DNA from: Chryseobacterium sp. JUb7
Lineage (GTDB): Bacteria > Bacteroidota > Bacteroidia > Flavobacteriales > Weeksellaceae
Assembly: GCF_024806495.1 (NCBI RefSeq)
Contig: NZ_JANUFF010000014.1
Location: 52,408-116,407 of the forward strand
Direction of reading: 5' to 3'
DNA length: 64,000 nt
Shown here: in pieces, positions 1 to 9,435 of the stretch
Numbering within the stretch: the first letter of the stretch is position 1
How the letters are laid out: each line of letters begins with the position of its first letter
Notes under the pieces: generated by a model
Database searches by the model: none
What the model saw: the letters and a program-made list of their open reading frames with translations, nothing else
Told to the model about the DNA's origin: nothing
Position numbers and translations under genes: made by a program

Positions 1-2
1 AA

Positions 3-266
3 AATAATAATGATTTCGGATTTAGTGGTGATGATACTTTTAGCTATAAAATAAATACTAAAATTGAAGATAATAAATTATATATTTTTGATAAAGATAG
101 CCCGTTATTAAAGCCTTTAGCAATTATTTATAAAAATAAAGACAATAAATTTTATCTTAAGAGCAGCTTAATAAAAATAGAAAGATCTGATCTAAAAGAA
201 ACAGAATATGGCTACCCTATAAAATGGGCAAAGTCAAGTGACGATGTTCCAAATTTACCTGAATAG
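3..266 (+). CDS. Partial hypothetical protein (C-terminal 87 residues)
   Basis: The window opens inside a reading frame that runs from base 3 to a TAG at 264-266. The visible 87 residues alternate polar and aromatic residues, as in a small beta-sandwich, and end in an acidic tail. The start lies outside the window. I recognise no family. It is followed by two further small lipoprotein starts on the same strand, so it may belong to a local array of paralogous lipoproteins. Its end (KFYLKSSLIKIE) faintly resembles the end of the frameshifted gene at 412-1181 (SYIIKSPYINDR), but that similarity is weak. Confidence 0.6.
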   Translation, partial: NNNDFGFSGDDTFSYKINTKIEDNKLYIFDKDSPLLKPLAIIYKNKDNKFYLKSSLIKIERSDLKETEYGYPIKWAKSSDDVPNLPE

Positions 267-320
267 AAATAGAGCTGAATAAAAACACTTATTATTTAAA
301 ATAAATTATCTAAAAATATA

Positions 321-404
321 ATGAATAAAGTTTTAGTAACCTCTCTTATATTATTTATGACAAGTTGTAAAAAGAAAATTTCCACTACTCAGAAATATAG
401 TTAG
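321..404 (+). pseudogene. Truncated lipoprotein: signal peptide remnant of 27 residues
   Basis: An ATG at 321 opens a 27-codon frame. It reads as a complete lipoprotein signal peptide (MNKVLVTSLILFMTSCKKK, lipobox Cys at residue 16), then stops at TAG 402-404 after only eleven more residues. The next lipoprotein start lies seven bases downstream. A functional lipoprotein of this length is unlikely. The simplest reading is a gene cut short by recombination between neighbouring paralogs. A translated leader for the downstream gene is a less likely alternative. Confidence 0.5.
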
Positions 405-411
405 AGCCAAA

Positions 412-1181
412 ATGAAATATCTATTTTTTATCCTTTTACCTATATTATCCTGCAAGAAAGACAACCAAAAATTTCAACAGGAATTTAAAAATGATATAGT
501 TTCGAATGAAGATTCTTTGAGAAAGATAAAAGATACAACACTTTTTATAAATTCTTCTGAGGGTGAAGAAGTCATATTTTTAATTAATACAAAAATAATG
601 ACTCGATAATTAACAGTGAAGTTTTCGGAGAAACTGGAAAATCACAATATCATTTTGTTTTTAATAAAAACTTTAAAGAAGGAACTTGCAATACTTATAG
701 ATATGAAGAGCCTATTTACATGAATGTAAATCCAAAAATAATTTCAAAAAAAAATGAAAATTTGACCACATCAAAAGAATCTTATAACAGGCTCAATAAT
801 ATTTATCAAAGTTATAAAAATATACTTTTCAATAAAAAGCTCGACAGAGTTCAAAATACCGATATGAAATCTTGGTACGGAAATTACGAAGGTCACTTTT
901 TGAGAATGGAAGGAGAATCCGCAGATCCCAGAGGTTGGGCAAGTATTCAGTTAAATATGAATAAAGATTCTATTATTTTTCATATTTCCAGTTATGTAGA
1001 GGAAAAAACATTCAGATTGAAAGTGGATAAATTTGATACAAAGAGCATAGAATTTTCTATGGAACCCAATGAGAATATAAAGATCATAAAAACTAATTCA
1101 GAATCGTATATTATAAAAAGTCCATATATTAACGATCGAAATGCAGAAAAAAACGAAGTAAAGTTGGCCAAAGCAAAATAA
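412..1181 (+). pseudogene. Lipoprotein gene interrupted by a single frameshift
   Basis: An ATG at 412 opens a lipoprotein (MKYLFFILLPILSCKKDNQ, lipobox Cys at residue 14) that is read in one frame to a TAA at 607-609. From about base 588 the adjacent frame is open without a stop to TAA 1179-1181, and its translation (NNDSIINSEVFGETGKSQYH and onward) continues the same protein style. The switch falls in the A5 run near 591-595, a typical slippage site. Restored, the protein would be about 255 residues, with a C-terminal beta-rich domain beginning WYGNYEGHF. The break could be a true mutation, phase variation or a sequencing error. The function is unknown. Confidence 0.65.
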
Positions 1182-1222
1182 ACCCTGCTTTTTTCATAAC
1201 TTTACTTGAAATTTCACAGCTT

Positions 1223-3529
1223 TTGGCAAATCTTTATAAAAAAGACGCTCCATTTCAGGTTTACATATCATTCAAAAAATATTTGGATGTGTTGGAACAT
1301 ATCCGATATAACGACAGATTAGAATATCGGGTCAATTATGCTGAATCTTTAATCGAGAAAACAAAGAATTTTCAGGAACTGAGAAATGGTTTTCAGGATT
1401 TGTCATTACTGGATAAATATGAAGATCTCATCAAACTTCTTCTGGCCGACCTCTTCCCTACCGGATTGACGAATAATGAAATAAAGGCAGCAAGTATTCC
1501 GCTATCCAATATTACTTTTAATTATACCGAGAGGTTTAAAAATATTCTTAAAGATGCCGGAAAAGATTTTGAAATAGAGCTTAGAAATATCAATGATGAT
1601 GAGTTTTATGTTTTCTGTTGCTGTCTTATTTTACAGGTTTATTTTAAAAGAGATGTAAGAAGTTTTATCCCTTTTTACTATGATATCCCTAATAAACAGG
1701 GAATCATGAAACATTATAAAATTACAGTAAATTCGGATTTCAGCGATATTTACCCTACCGAAGATGCAAAAATACCAGAAGAAGCAGTCATTGATATGCT
1801 GCTTGAAAATCTGGATGACACCAAACTTTGGAAGAAATATTTCCCATCCAAATCCTGGATTCTGAGCGGGTTTACGATTATCTCGTTAGTTGATTGTACT
1901 TCAGAAGTTGCTTTATCGGATCTGAAATCAAGTATGATAAAGATTGATCCGGAAAATCTGATTCCTGATGAAAATTTAAAAGAAATTTTTAAATCTTATT
2001 TTGATGTTCCCGAACTGAATTTTGGATTAATGCTTTTCAACAATAAAGAGAAAAGATTAGAAAAAGTTCCGATCTATGAAAATGTATTCACCAATCATAT
2101 TCTGGATTTCTGGATCAATACCTTTGATGAAAATATTCGCAAAACAACGTTTGAAAATTTTAATTATAATTCAAAACCTATTGTTGTTTCAAATGTTGAC
2201 AAACTTGATGGGCACATTAAAAGTTTACCATCTTTCAATATTTTAAAGGAGAACAATATCAATAGTTTCATGGTAATTCCTATCATGAAAGAAAACGAGT
2301 TGCTGGCCATCATGGAATTTACTTCCCCGGTAGCCAATAGTTTTAATGGTTTAAAACTTAAAAAACTGGAGTTCTTTGCTGATATGATTCTCTTCTCTCT
2401 GAGCAGATTCAGCTTTGAAAGAAATAATCAGATTGAAGCCATTATCCAGCGAGAATATACAACAATTCACAACAGCGTCATCTGGAAGTTCAGAAACGAA
2501 GCCGAAAAATACTTCAATGCTTTTCTTGCCAGAAAAATATATACTTTAAAACAGATTTCATTTAGAAATTTAACCCCATTATTCGGCTTTTCCGATATCC
2601 GTTCTTCTTCCGAAAAGCGTTTTAATTTAATGCTTGAAGATCTCAATCAACAGATCGACTGCCTTCACAGTATTTTTTCTTTGCTTAATTCGGATTCAGA
2701 AAAATATGCACTGGCCCTTGATATCTTCGAAAATGAATTAAATAATGAGATAAAAGCCGATACCGAGCAACGGTTACAGCGGTTGTTAAGGGATGAAGTT
2801 CACCCCTATCTACAGGGTGTTTTAGAAACGAAATCTACCCCCGATATAAAAGAAAAAATTAAAGATTACTTCTTACAGGTTTTCAGTCAGAATGATCTTT
2901 TCTATGCCAACAGAAAAAGTCTGGACGATTCTATCACGCTTCTTAACAGAAAACTGGCCGATATGCTGGATGAAAGCCAGATAAAGGCACAGCAGATTTT
3001 TCCGCATTACTATGAAAGATTTAAATCTGATGGTGTAGAACATAATTTATATATTGGACCGAATATTGCGCCTGATCTTCATTATCATTCAAAAGTCGTT
3101 CATAAGTTAAGGTACTGGCAACTGAAAACGGTCTGTTATATGGAACTGGAATTTCAGAGTTTCAAAAAAGACCTTCCGATTTCCATGGATATCGCTTCGT
3201 TAATTTTTGTTTATAACGAAAAAATAGACATCCGTTTCCGCATGGATGAAAAGCGTTTTGATATCGACGGAGCTTATAATTCTTATTATGAAATCATCAA
3301 AAAACGTCTGGACAAAGCGCATGTGAAAGATTCTACAGAAAGAATAACCTGCCCCGGAAAAATCACCATCGTCTATTTCGGAATGGAAAACCAACGAGAA
3401 TATCTGGAATATGTAAACAAACTCCAGAATAAAGGTCTCCTTCAACATGATGTTGAATTCTTAAGAGTAGAAGATTTACAGGGAATTACAGGTTTACTGG
3501 CGTTACGGGTTTCGCTGGTAAAAAATTAA
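1223..3529 (+). CDS. GAF domain-containing protein
   Basis: The protein has 768 residues and no signal peptide or membrane segment, so it should be cytosolic. Residues about 265-392 look like a GAF sensory fold: a strand motif with GLMLF, a long linker, then FMVIPIMKENELLAIMEFTS and a terminal helix. The flanks are helical and of unknown function. The start is a TTG at 1223. No ATG lies upstream in frame, and the N-terminus MANLYKKDAPFQ looks complete. No kinase, cyclase or DNA-binding output domain is visible, so it is probably a ligand-sensing regulator with an unknown partner. Its stop overlaps the stop of the convergent bestrophin gene by four bases. Confidence 0.8.
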   Translation: MANLYKKDAPFQVYISFKKYLDVLEHIRYNDRLEYRVNYAESLIEKTKNFQELRNGFQDLSLLDKYEDLIKLLLADLFPTGLTNNEIKAASIPLSNITFNYTERFKNILKDAGKDFEIELRNINDDEFYVFCCCLILQVYFKRDVRSFIPFYYDIPNKQGIMKHYKITVNSDFSDIYPTEDAKIPEEAVIDMLLENLDDTKLWKKYFPSKSWILSGFTIISLVDCTSEVALSDLKSSMIKIDPENLIPDENLKEIFKSYFDVPELNFGLMLFNNKEKRLEKVPIYENVFTNHILDFWINTFDENIRKTTFENFNYNSKPIVVSNVDKLDGHIKSLPSFNILKENNINSFMVIPIMKENELLAIMEFTSPVANSFNGLKLKKLEFFADMILFSLSRFSFERNNQIEAIIQREYTTIHNSVIWKFRNEAEKYFNAFLARKIYTLKQISFRNLTPLFGFSDIRSSSEKRFNLMLEDLNQQIDCLHSIFSLLNSDSEKYALALDIFENELNNEIKADTEQRLQRLLRDEVHPYLQGVLETKSTPDIKEKIKDYFLQVFSQNDLFYANRKSLDDSITLLNRKLADMLDESQIKAQQIFPHYYERFKSDGVEHNLYIGPNIAPDLHYHSKVVHKLRYWQLKTVCYMELEFQSFKKDLPISMDIASLIFVYNEKIDIRFRMDEKRFDIDGAYNSYYEIIKKRLDKAHVKDSTERITCPGKITIVYFGMENQREYLEYVNKLQNKGLLQHDVEFLRVEDLQGITGLLALRVSLVKN

Positions 3530-4440
3530 TTTAGAAAATAAGAATCCGGTTTTTTAAAAGCATCTTGTGGAATTTCTGCCTGTTCAAAAATAGAATATTC
3601 AATCGTTCTGCAAATACTGTTAAGGGCCAGATCATTTTCTTCCTCACCGAAAGGTTCTCCAATCTCCTGAATAATAGCATCCAAAGCAATAAAAGTATAG
3701 CTTATCAACAAAACGATCAATGGCATCATCCAGCCCAGACTGTCAACCAACCCAAACGGCAGCCAAAAACAATACAAATAAACCGTACGGTGCAGTAACA
3801 CACTGTAAGCAAAAGGTAACGGAGTATTGTAAATTCTCTCACATCCTCCTGAAATATTAGAAAACTGATTCAACTGATGATCCAGCTGGGTCAGAACGAT
3901 CGTATCAATGTTTCCTTTTTTATGCTGCTCTTGGATCCAGTCAGCAATAAATCCTAAAATAATACTTGGAATAAATTTTTTATTTTCCACCTTTTTAAGC
4001 TGTTCCGGAGATAACAAATGTGAAAGCCGTTCAGTCCCCGATTTATCTCTTAACTGATCATTCAGAGACCAGCAGAATGCGGAAATCATTTTAACTACTT
4101 TCTGCTTTTCTTCCTTGAAAGGACCATCTACAAGTGAAAAAATCTGACGCGTCAATGATCTGGTTTCAATCACCAATAATCCCCAAAGCTTTCTCCCTTC
4201 CCAATACCGGTCGTAGCTCGCAGAATTACAGAATCCCATGAAAATAGCCAATGCCAAACCTATTAATGTGAAAATAGTAGGATTAAGATGAACCTTATAA
4301 TCAAAAACTTTTCCTTTAAAAAAATAAATAGCCAAAGAAAACAGCGTAATAGCTACCAGCTGAACAATAATTTTTTTCAGCACAGAACCTCTCCATATAA
4401 AAAGCATTCTTAGCCAGTTCGCACGCTGTCTTACAATCAT
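3526..4440 (-). CDS. Bestrophin family ion channel
   Basis: This 304-residue protein matches the bacterial bestrophin/UPF0187 family. It has an N-terminal cytosolic stretch and a pair of hydrophobic segments near residues 22-42 and 50-72. The second runs into the family signature around SYDRYWEGRKLWG. A further hydrophobic pair lies near residues 215-255, with an acidic C-terminal region. Bacterial homologs form pentameric anion- or cation-selective channels in the inner membrane. The gene converges with the GAF gene. It lies 15 bases downstream of the HD-PycTM gene on the same strand, so the two are probably cotranscribed. Confidence 0.88.
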   Translation of the reverse strand: MIVRQRANWLRMLFIWRGSVLKKIIVQLVAITLFSLAIYFFKGKVFDYKVHLNPTIFTLIGLALAIFMGFCNSASYDRYWEGRKLWGLLVIETRSLTRQIFSLVDGPFKEEKQKVVKMISAFCWSLNDQLRDKSGTERLSHLLSPEQLKKVENKKFIPSIILGFIADWIQEQHKKGNIDTIVLTQLDHQLNQFSNISGGCERIYNTPLPFAYSVLLHRTVYLYCFWLPFGLVDSLGWMMPLIVLLISYTFIALDAIIQEIGEPFGEEENDLALNSICRTIEYSIFEQAEIPQDAFKKPDSYFLN

Positions 4441-4455
4441 TTCAGTCTATTTTAT

Positions 4456-5628
4456 TTAAAGAGAAAGAAAAGCATATCCAAAAGATAGAACAGAAATGAT
4501 AATTCCGGCCATAAAGATCTTATAAGTTATCGAAAGCAGTTTATATTTTCGATCCAGAACTTTTCCCAGATAGTATAAATCTTTCACCATAGAATCATAA
4601 ATATAGTCTCTGTCCTTGATTAAATCTTTCATTGCGTTATGATAATCATCAAAAAGCATACTGTTGAAATTACCAAAAAACAACAGATTTACTTTTCTGT
4701 CTGCTACATCCTGAAGTGTAAATCTTGCTTTAGTAACATTAGGCTTTGTAGATAAAATCGCAAAAATGATCGTTAAAACACTTGATAACAATAACACAAA
4801 ACTTGGAATAACAAGGTGAGAATTTTTCGGAGCATCCAGCTTCGGAACTAATACAGACAGACAGACAGAAATAATAATAGCATTTACAGAAAGTAGAATA
4901 TTGGCTTTGCTGTCTGCAATATCACTTAATCTCGTATGATTATTCAAAGTTACTCTGAACAGAGTATCGACACTTCTATCTGATTTTGGTTCTTTCTCTT
5001 TGTCTTTTTTATTTTCAGAGCCTTCTTTTTTACCGTCTTCTTTTTCTAGTTTCTTTTCAATCTTCTTAATATTTTTCTCTTTCAAAGGACCCCAGTTTTG
5101 TATTGCATAATCGGTATAGAATTTATGCTTATTCTTCAGCATTTCCAGATTTCCGGCATTCCATTCATCATTAGAAAAACATCTTACATTGGTAAGTTCC
5201 CATTCTTTTCTCAAAGCATCAGAAATATCATTGTAATCATGGCTTGCAAAATGGCTGCAATCCGAGTCTTTCACTATTTTCTCCAGTAAATTCTGAGGCT
5301 CATAGGTAATTTTTGTCGCTAAAATCAACTGAGCCACATCATCGACATAAGTTTGTGGATAATTTTCTTTGATAAGAAAATCTTTCATGATCTCTACACC
5401 TTTCTCTTCATGATTCTGTGCACATTCAATATAGCCAGTATCATGAAACCATAGCGCCAGTAATACCTTCTCCTGATCCTCTTTAGAAACAGGTGTATTT
5501 TTCATAATCTCCTCAGCCTTGTTGACTGTATAGGTAGTATGAATAAAATTATGATAAAAATATACCGAAGATAACTTATCTTTGAATAAGATTTCAACAT
5601 AATCTTTAGCTTTGTGTAAAATGCTCAT
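4456..5628 (-). CDS. HD-domain phosphohydrolase fused to a Pycsar-effector-type (PycTM, DUF5706) membrane domain
   Basis: Residues 1-150 form an HD domain with the metal ligands retained: H30 in NFIHTTY, H62-D63 in LWFHDTGY, H73, and D121 or D123 in KDSDCSH. A very lysine- and glutamate-rich linker (about 190-220) follows. The C-terminal part begins RVTLNNHTRLSDIADSKAN, the signature of the PycTM/DUF5706 domain, and carries two adjacent membrane spans and a third at the C-terminus. Related membrane effectors respond to cyclic pyrimidine nucleotides in Pycsar defence. Here no pyrimidine cyclase is adjacent, so the role is uncertain. I start at the ATG ending at 5628; a GTG directly before it is a less likely start. 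Confidence 0.85.
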   Translation of the reverse strand: MSILHKAKDYVEILFKDKLSSVYFYHNFIHTTYTVNKAEEIMKNTPVSKEDQEKVLLALWFHDTGYIECAQNHEEKGVEIMKDFLIKENYPQTYVDDVAQLILATKITYEPQNLLEKIVKDSDCSHFASHDYNDISDALRKEWELTNVRCFSNDEWNAGNLEMLKNKHKFYTDYAIQNWGPLKEKNIKKIEKKLEKEDGKKEGSENKKDKEKEPKSDRSVDTLFRVTLNNHTRLSDIADSKANILLSVNAIIISVCLSVLVPKLDAPKNSHLVIPSFVLLLSSVLTIIFAILSTKPNVTKARFTLQDVADRKVNLLFFGNFNSMLFDDYHNAMKDLIKDRDYIYDSMVKDLYYLGKVLDRKYKLLSITYKIFMAGIIISVLSFGYAFLSL

Positions 5629-5654
5629 CACCGAAAATTTGTTAATGTAAATTT

Positions 5655-8600
5655 ATGAATTTATCCTTTAAAACTCACCTAAAAAATACTTCTATTGTCC
5701 TTAGAGTAGCTTTATCTGCCGGAGTGCTTTATTCCTGCGCAACATATAACGTAAAAAAGGGTAAAAACTTATTCGAAGTAAAAAATTCTGACATAAAATC
5801 GGAAAATGACTTTAAAATTTTCTTAATCGGTGATGCAGGAAATGCAGACGAAGCACAAGCCCAGAAAACTTTAAATTTACTTAAAACAAAGCTTGATTCT
5901 GCCGATGCCAATTCAATGCTGATCTTTTTGGGAGATAATATCTACCCTTCGGGAATGCCTAAAGAAAATGCCAAAGATTATAGTCTGGCAAAACAGAAAT
6001 TAGAAAATCAACTTTCCATCACTAAAAATTTTAAAGGAAAAACACTGGTAATTCCCGGAAATCACGATTGGTATCATGGCTTAGACGGACTAAAAGCTCA
6101 GGAAGATTTTGTCAAAAGCTATCTGAACGACAAAAAAGCATTTCTGCCAAAAAATTTATGTCCTATTGACGATATTAATCTTACCAAAGAAGTAAAACTG
6201 ATTGTCATTGATACCGAATGGGCCCTTTTAAATTGGGATCAGCAGCCAGGAATTAATAAAAACTGCAACATTAAAACCCGAGAAGATTTTTTTGTTGAAT
6301 TTAAAGACCTGATTACTAAAAATCAGGACAAAAGAATTATTGTTGCCCTCCACCATCCAATTATCAGCAGTGGAACTCATGCCGGCTTTACCTCGGCAAA
6401 GTCTCATCTTTATCCTTTAAAAAGTAAAGTTCCTGTTCCTGGTGTTGCAAGTTTAATCAATGTCTTGAGAAGTTCTTCCGGTGCCAATCCTGAAGATATC
6501 AACAATCAGCATTACGCAGATCTTTCCAGCCGTTTAAAAAGTATTGTTCAGGATAAGGAAAATATTATTTTCGTTTCCGGGCATGATCATAATTTACAGT
6601 ATCATGAAGACCGGAATATCAGACAGATCATCAGCGGTGCTGGTTCAAAAACAGATCCGGCTACGATCGTTGAAAAAACAGATTTTTCATATGGTGGCAG
6701 TGGTTTTGCCATTTTAAACATCAGAAAAGACCAAAGTACAGATGTTGAATATTTTTCCACAAAAGATAATGATTTAAAACAGTTGTCCCATATTTCTGTC
6801 ATTTCGAAACCTGATGTATTTATCAATAATTTTCCTAAAACGCTGCCACAAGAGGTATCATCAACTATTTATCCTAAACAATTAACTGAAAAAGGAAAAT
6901 TTTACCGATGGCTTTGGGGTGACCATTACAGAAAATATTACGGGTTGCCGATTGAAGCACCAACTGCTAATCTTGCTGAAATTAACGGAGGATTTACTCC
7001 TTTCAGAGAAGGTGGGGGAAATCAGTCCAACAGTTTAAGACTGAAAGCGGCAGACGGACAGGAATTTGTTATGAGAGGCGTTAAAAAAAGTGCCGTTCGG
7101 TTTCTGAACAATATGGCTTTCAAGAAAAGTACTTTCGGAAATGAGCTGAATAATACTTTTCCTGAAAAGTTCTTGCTGGATTTTTATACCACCAATCATC
7201 CTTTTACTCCGTTTTCAGTCGGAAATTTAGCGGATAAACTTAATATTTATCATAGCAATCCAAAGTTATATTATGTTCCGAAGCAGTATACGCTGGGAGA
7301 GTATAATCATAACTACGGTGATGAAATGTATATGATCGAAGAGCGCTTTTCTTCTGATCCTATTACACTGGCATCATTGGATAATGCAAAAGATATTCTT
7401 TCAACAGATGACGTTCTGAAAAACTTCAGCAAAAATTATAAATACTCTGTAGACAAAGAGTCATACATCCGCGCAAGAATTTTTGATATGCTGATTGGTG
7501 ACTGGGACAGGCATTCTGACCAGTGGAAATGGGCAGAATATCAGAATGGAGATAAAATAGTTTATAAACCTATCCCAAAAGACAGAGATCAGGCATTCAG
7601 TAAATATGACGGTGCTGCATTTAAAATTATTATGAATGTTCCGGCTATCCGGCATATGAAAACATTTAAAGATGATATCAAAAATGTAAAATGGGTAAAT
7701 ATGGAACCTTACCCACTGGATCTTGTCTTTTTAAAAGGATCAACTGAAGAAGATTGGATTGCACAGGCAAAATATATTCAGGATCATTTAACAGATCATG
7801 ATATTGACGAAGCCTTCTCCAATATGCCGAAAGAAGTAAAAGATGAAACACTGGCAGACATTCAGCGAAAATTAAAATCTAGAAAAACAAAACTGCAGGA
7901 TTACGCTGCAAGATATTATGATGTTTTACAGGAAAAAGTTCCGCTGGCAGGTACTGTAAATCCTGATAAATTTGTGATTACTAAAACCGGACATTCTGTA
8001 AATGTAAAACAATATAAACTCGACAAAAAACAGGAAAACCCTGAGTTGGTTTTCGAAAAAACATATGAAGATTCCCAAACGAAAGAACTATGGATTTATG
8101 GTTTGGAAGATGATGACATTTATGAGGTTTCGGGTGACGGAAGACCGAAAATGAACATCAGATTAATTGGCGGTTATAATCATGACACTTATAATGTTGC
8201 CAATGGAAGCAAAGTGAGAATTTACGATTTTAAATCTCAGAAAAATACATACAATACCCACGGAGCTACAAAAAATATTTCTGATGACTATGATATCAAT
8301 ACTTATAATTATAAACATCCTAAATACAGCTACTTTGCAGGATACCCAAATGCCGATTACAATCCTGATGACGGATTGATTATTGGAGTTCTGGCCAATT
8401 ACACAGTGAATAACTTCATCCGTGCTCCCTACACTCAGAAACACAGTCTGAAGGCTAATTTTTATACTGCAACAGCTGGTTTCAATCTTGTGTATAAAGG
8501 CATATTTAAAAAAGCGATTTCAGGTTGGGATTTTAATATTGATGCATCGTATACAACACCACGTTTTGCGGAAAACTTCTTTGGACTGTCGAACGAAAGT

Positions 8601-9371
8601 GCATACGATAAAGAAGAAACAGAAAGAGAATTCAACAGAGCCAGAATTTCCAAGTTTTTCTTCGCTCCCTCTATTTCCAAAAAAAGCTGGATGAATCTGG
8701 AAAATAAATTCCAGCTGACTTTTGAAAATAATAAGGTACAGAGAAACGGCGACCGTTTTGTAGATCTTTCTTCCGATGTAAGGCCTGAAGTCTTCAATAA
8801 TCAACAATTTGCTGGAGCAAATTATACATTCAGCTATAAAAACTTAGATAATACAGCCTTCCCAACTTTAGGAATGGAGTTTATCCTAAATGCAGACTGG
8901 AAAGCCAATCTTTCTGATTTTGATAAAAACTTTGTTACCTTAAGCGGAACTTTGGCAATAGATCACAGAATTGATAAAAAAGGTAATTTTGTTTTCGCTA
9001 ATTCCAGTAATGCAGTTTGGATCAATAATAATAATTTTGAATTTTATCAGGCTGCTGCCATTGGTGGAAATAATGGAATGCGTGCTTTTAGAAATGACCG
9101 GTTTTCCGGAAGGTCTTATGTTACCAATAACTCAGAAATCCGTTGGGACTTTGGAAGGGTAAGAAATAATATTATTCCTGCGAATATGGGTATTTTAATA
9201 GGCTACGACATCGGCAGAGTCTGGAATGATGGTGAAGAATCAAGAAAATGGCACCAGTCAGTAGGAGCAGGATTTTGGCTGAGCGTTGTTGAAATGTTCT
9301 CTGCCCGATTAAATTATTTCTATGGTTCAGATGGCGGGAGAATCTCTGCTGGCGTAGGAATGACTTTTTAA
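5655..9371 (+). CDS. Outer-membrane fusion: metallophosphoesterase, kinase-like middle region and C-terminal surface-antigen barrel
   Basis: The protein has 1238 residues and an N-terminal export signal with a lipobox-like SC at residues 27-28. Residues 54-330 are a calcineurin-like phosphoesterase with all metal motifs: GDAG (59-62), GDNIY (93-97), GNHDW (135-139), HH (233-234) and GHDH (309-312). Residues about 445-655 carry motifs like those of HipA/CotH-type kinases: MYMIEER (558-564), FDMLIGDWDRHSDQW (610-624) and KDRDQAF (642-648). Residues from about 900 to the C-terminal phenylalanine resemble an Omp85/surface-antigen barrel ending GVGMTF. It should sit in the outer membrane. The phosphatase and barrel calls are firm; the kinase-like reading is my inference. 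Confidence 0.85.
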   Translation: MNLSFKTHLKNTSIVLRVALSAGVLYSCATYNVKKGKNLFEVKNSDIKSENDFKIFLIGDAGNADEAQAQKTLNLLKTKLDSADANSMLIFLGDNIYPSGMPKENAKDYSLAKQKLENQLSITKNFKGKTLVIPGNHDWYHGLDGLKAQEDFVKSYLNDKKAFLPKNLCPIDDINLTKEVKLIVIDTEWALLNWDQQPGINKNCNIKTREDFFVEFKDLITKNQDKRIIVALHHPIISSGTHAGFTSAKSHLYPLKSKVPVPGVASLINVLRSSSGANPEDINNQHYADLSSRLKSIVQDKENIIFVSGHDHNLQYHEDRNIRQIISGAGSKTDPATIVEKTDFSYGGSGFAILNIRKDQSTDVEYFSTKDNDLKQLSHISVISKPDVFINNFPKTLPQEVSSTIYPKQLTEKGKFYRWLWGDHYRKYYGLPIEAPTANLAEINGGFTPFREGGGNQSNSLRLKAADGQEFVMRGVKKSAVRFLNNMAFKKSTFGNELNNTFPEKFLLDFYTTNHPFTPFSVGNLADKLNIYHSNPKLYYVPKQYTLGEYNHNYGDEMYMIEERFSSDPITLASLDNAKDILSTDDVLKNFSKNYKYSVDKESYIRARIFDMLIGDWDRHSDQWKWAEYQNGDKIVYKPIPKDRDQAFSKYDGAAFKIIMNVPAIRHMKTFKDDIKNVKWVNMEPYPLDLVFLKGSTEEDWIAQAKYIQDHLTDHDIDEAFSNMPKEVKDETLADIQRKLKSRKTKLQDYAARYYDVLQEKVPLAGTVNPDKFVITKTGHSVNVKQYKLDKKQENPELVFEKTYEDSQTKELWIYGLEDDDIYEVSGDGRPKMNIRLIGGYNHDTYNVANGSKVRIYDFKSQKNTYNTHGATKNISDDYDINTYNYKHPKYSYFAGYPNADYNPDDGLIIGVLANYTVNNFIRAPYTQKHSLKANFYTATAGFNLVYKGIFKKAISGWDFNIDASYTTPRFAENFFGLSNESAYDKEETEREFNRARISKFFFAPSISKKSWMNLENKFQLTFENNKVQRNGDRFVDLSSDVRPEVFNNQQFAGANYTFSYKNLDNTAFPTLGMEFILNADWKANLSDFDKNFVTLSGTLAIDHRIDKKGNFVFANSSNAVWINNNNFEFYQAAAIGGNNGMRAFRNDRFSGRSYVTNNSEIRWDFGRVRNNIIPANMGILIGYDIGRVWNDGEESRKWHQSVGAGFWLSVVEMFSARLNYFYGSDGGRISAGVGMTF

Positions 9372-9401
9372 AAACCAGAAATATAATTTTGACTTAAATA
9401 T

Positions 9402-9435
9402 AAAATCCGCAGAAAGTTTCTGCGGATTTTTTTTT
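9402..9435. terminator. Bidirectional rho-independent terminator
   Basis: A perfect 14-bp inverted repeat (9402-9415 with 9417-9430, core ATCCGCAGAAA) is followed by a T run on the plus strand and preceded by A residues. It lies between the convergent ends of the phosphoesterase fusion gene and the lipoprotein gene at 9434, so it can serve both. Confidence 0.85.

Noticed and set aside
8462..8807. Antisense open frames within the phosphoesterase fusion gene
   Set aside because: They lie wholly inside the barrel region of a convincing gene, have no promoter and show no recognisable motif.
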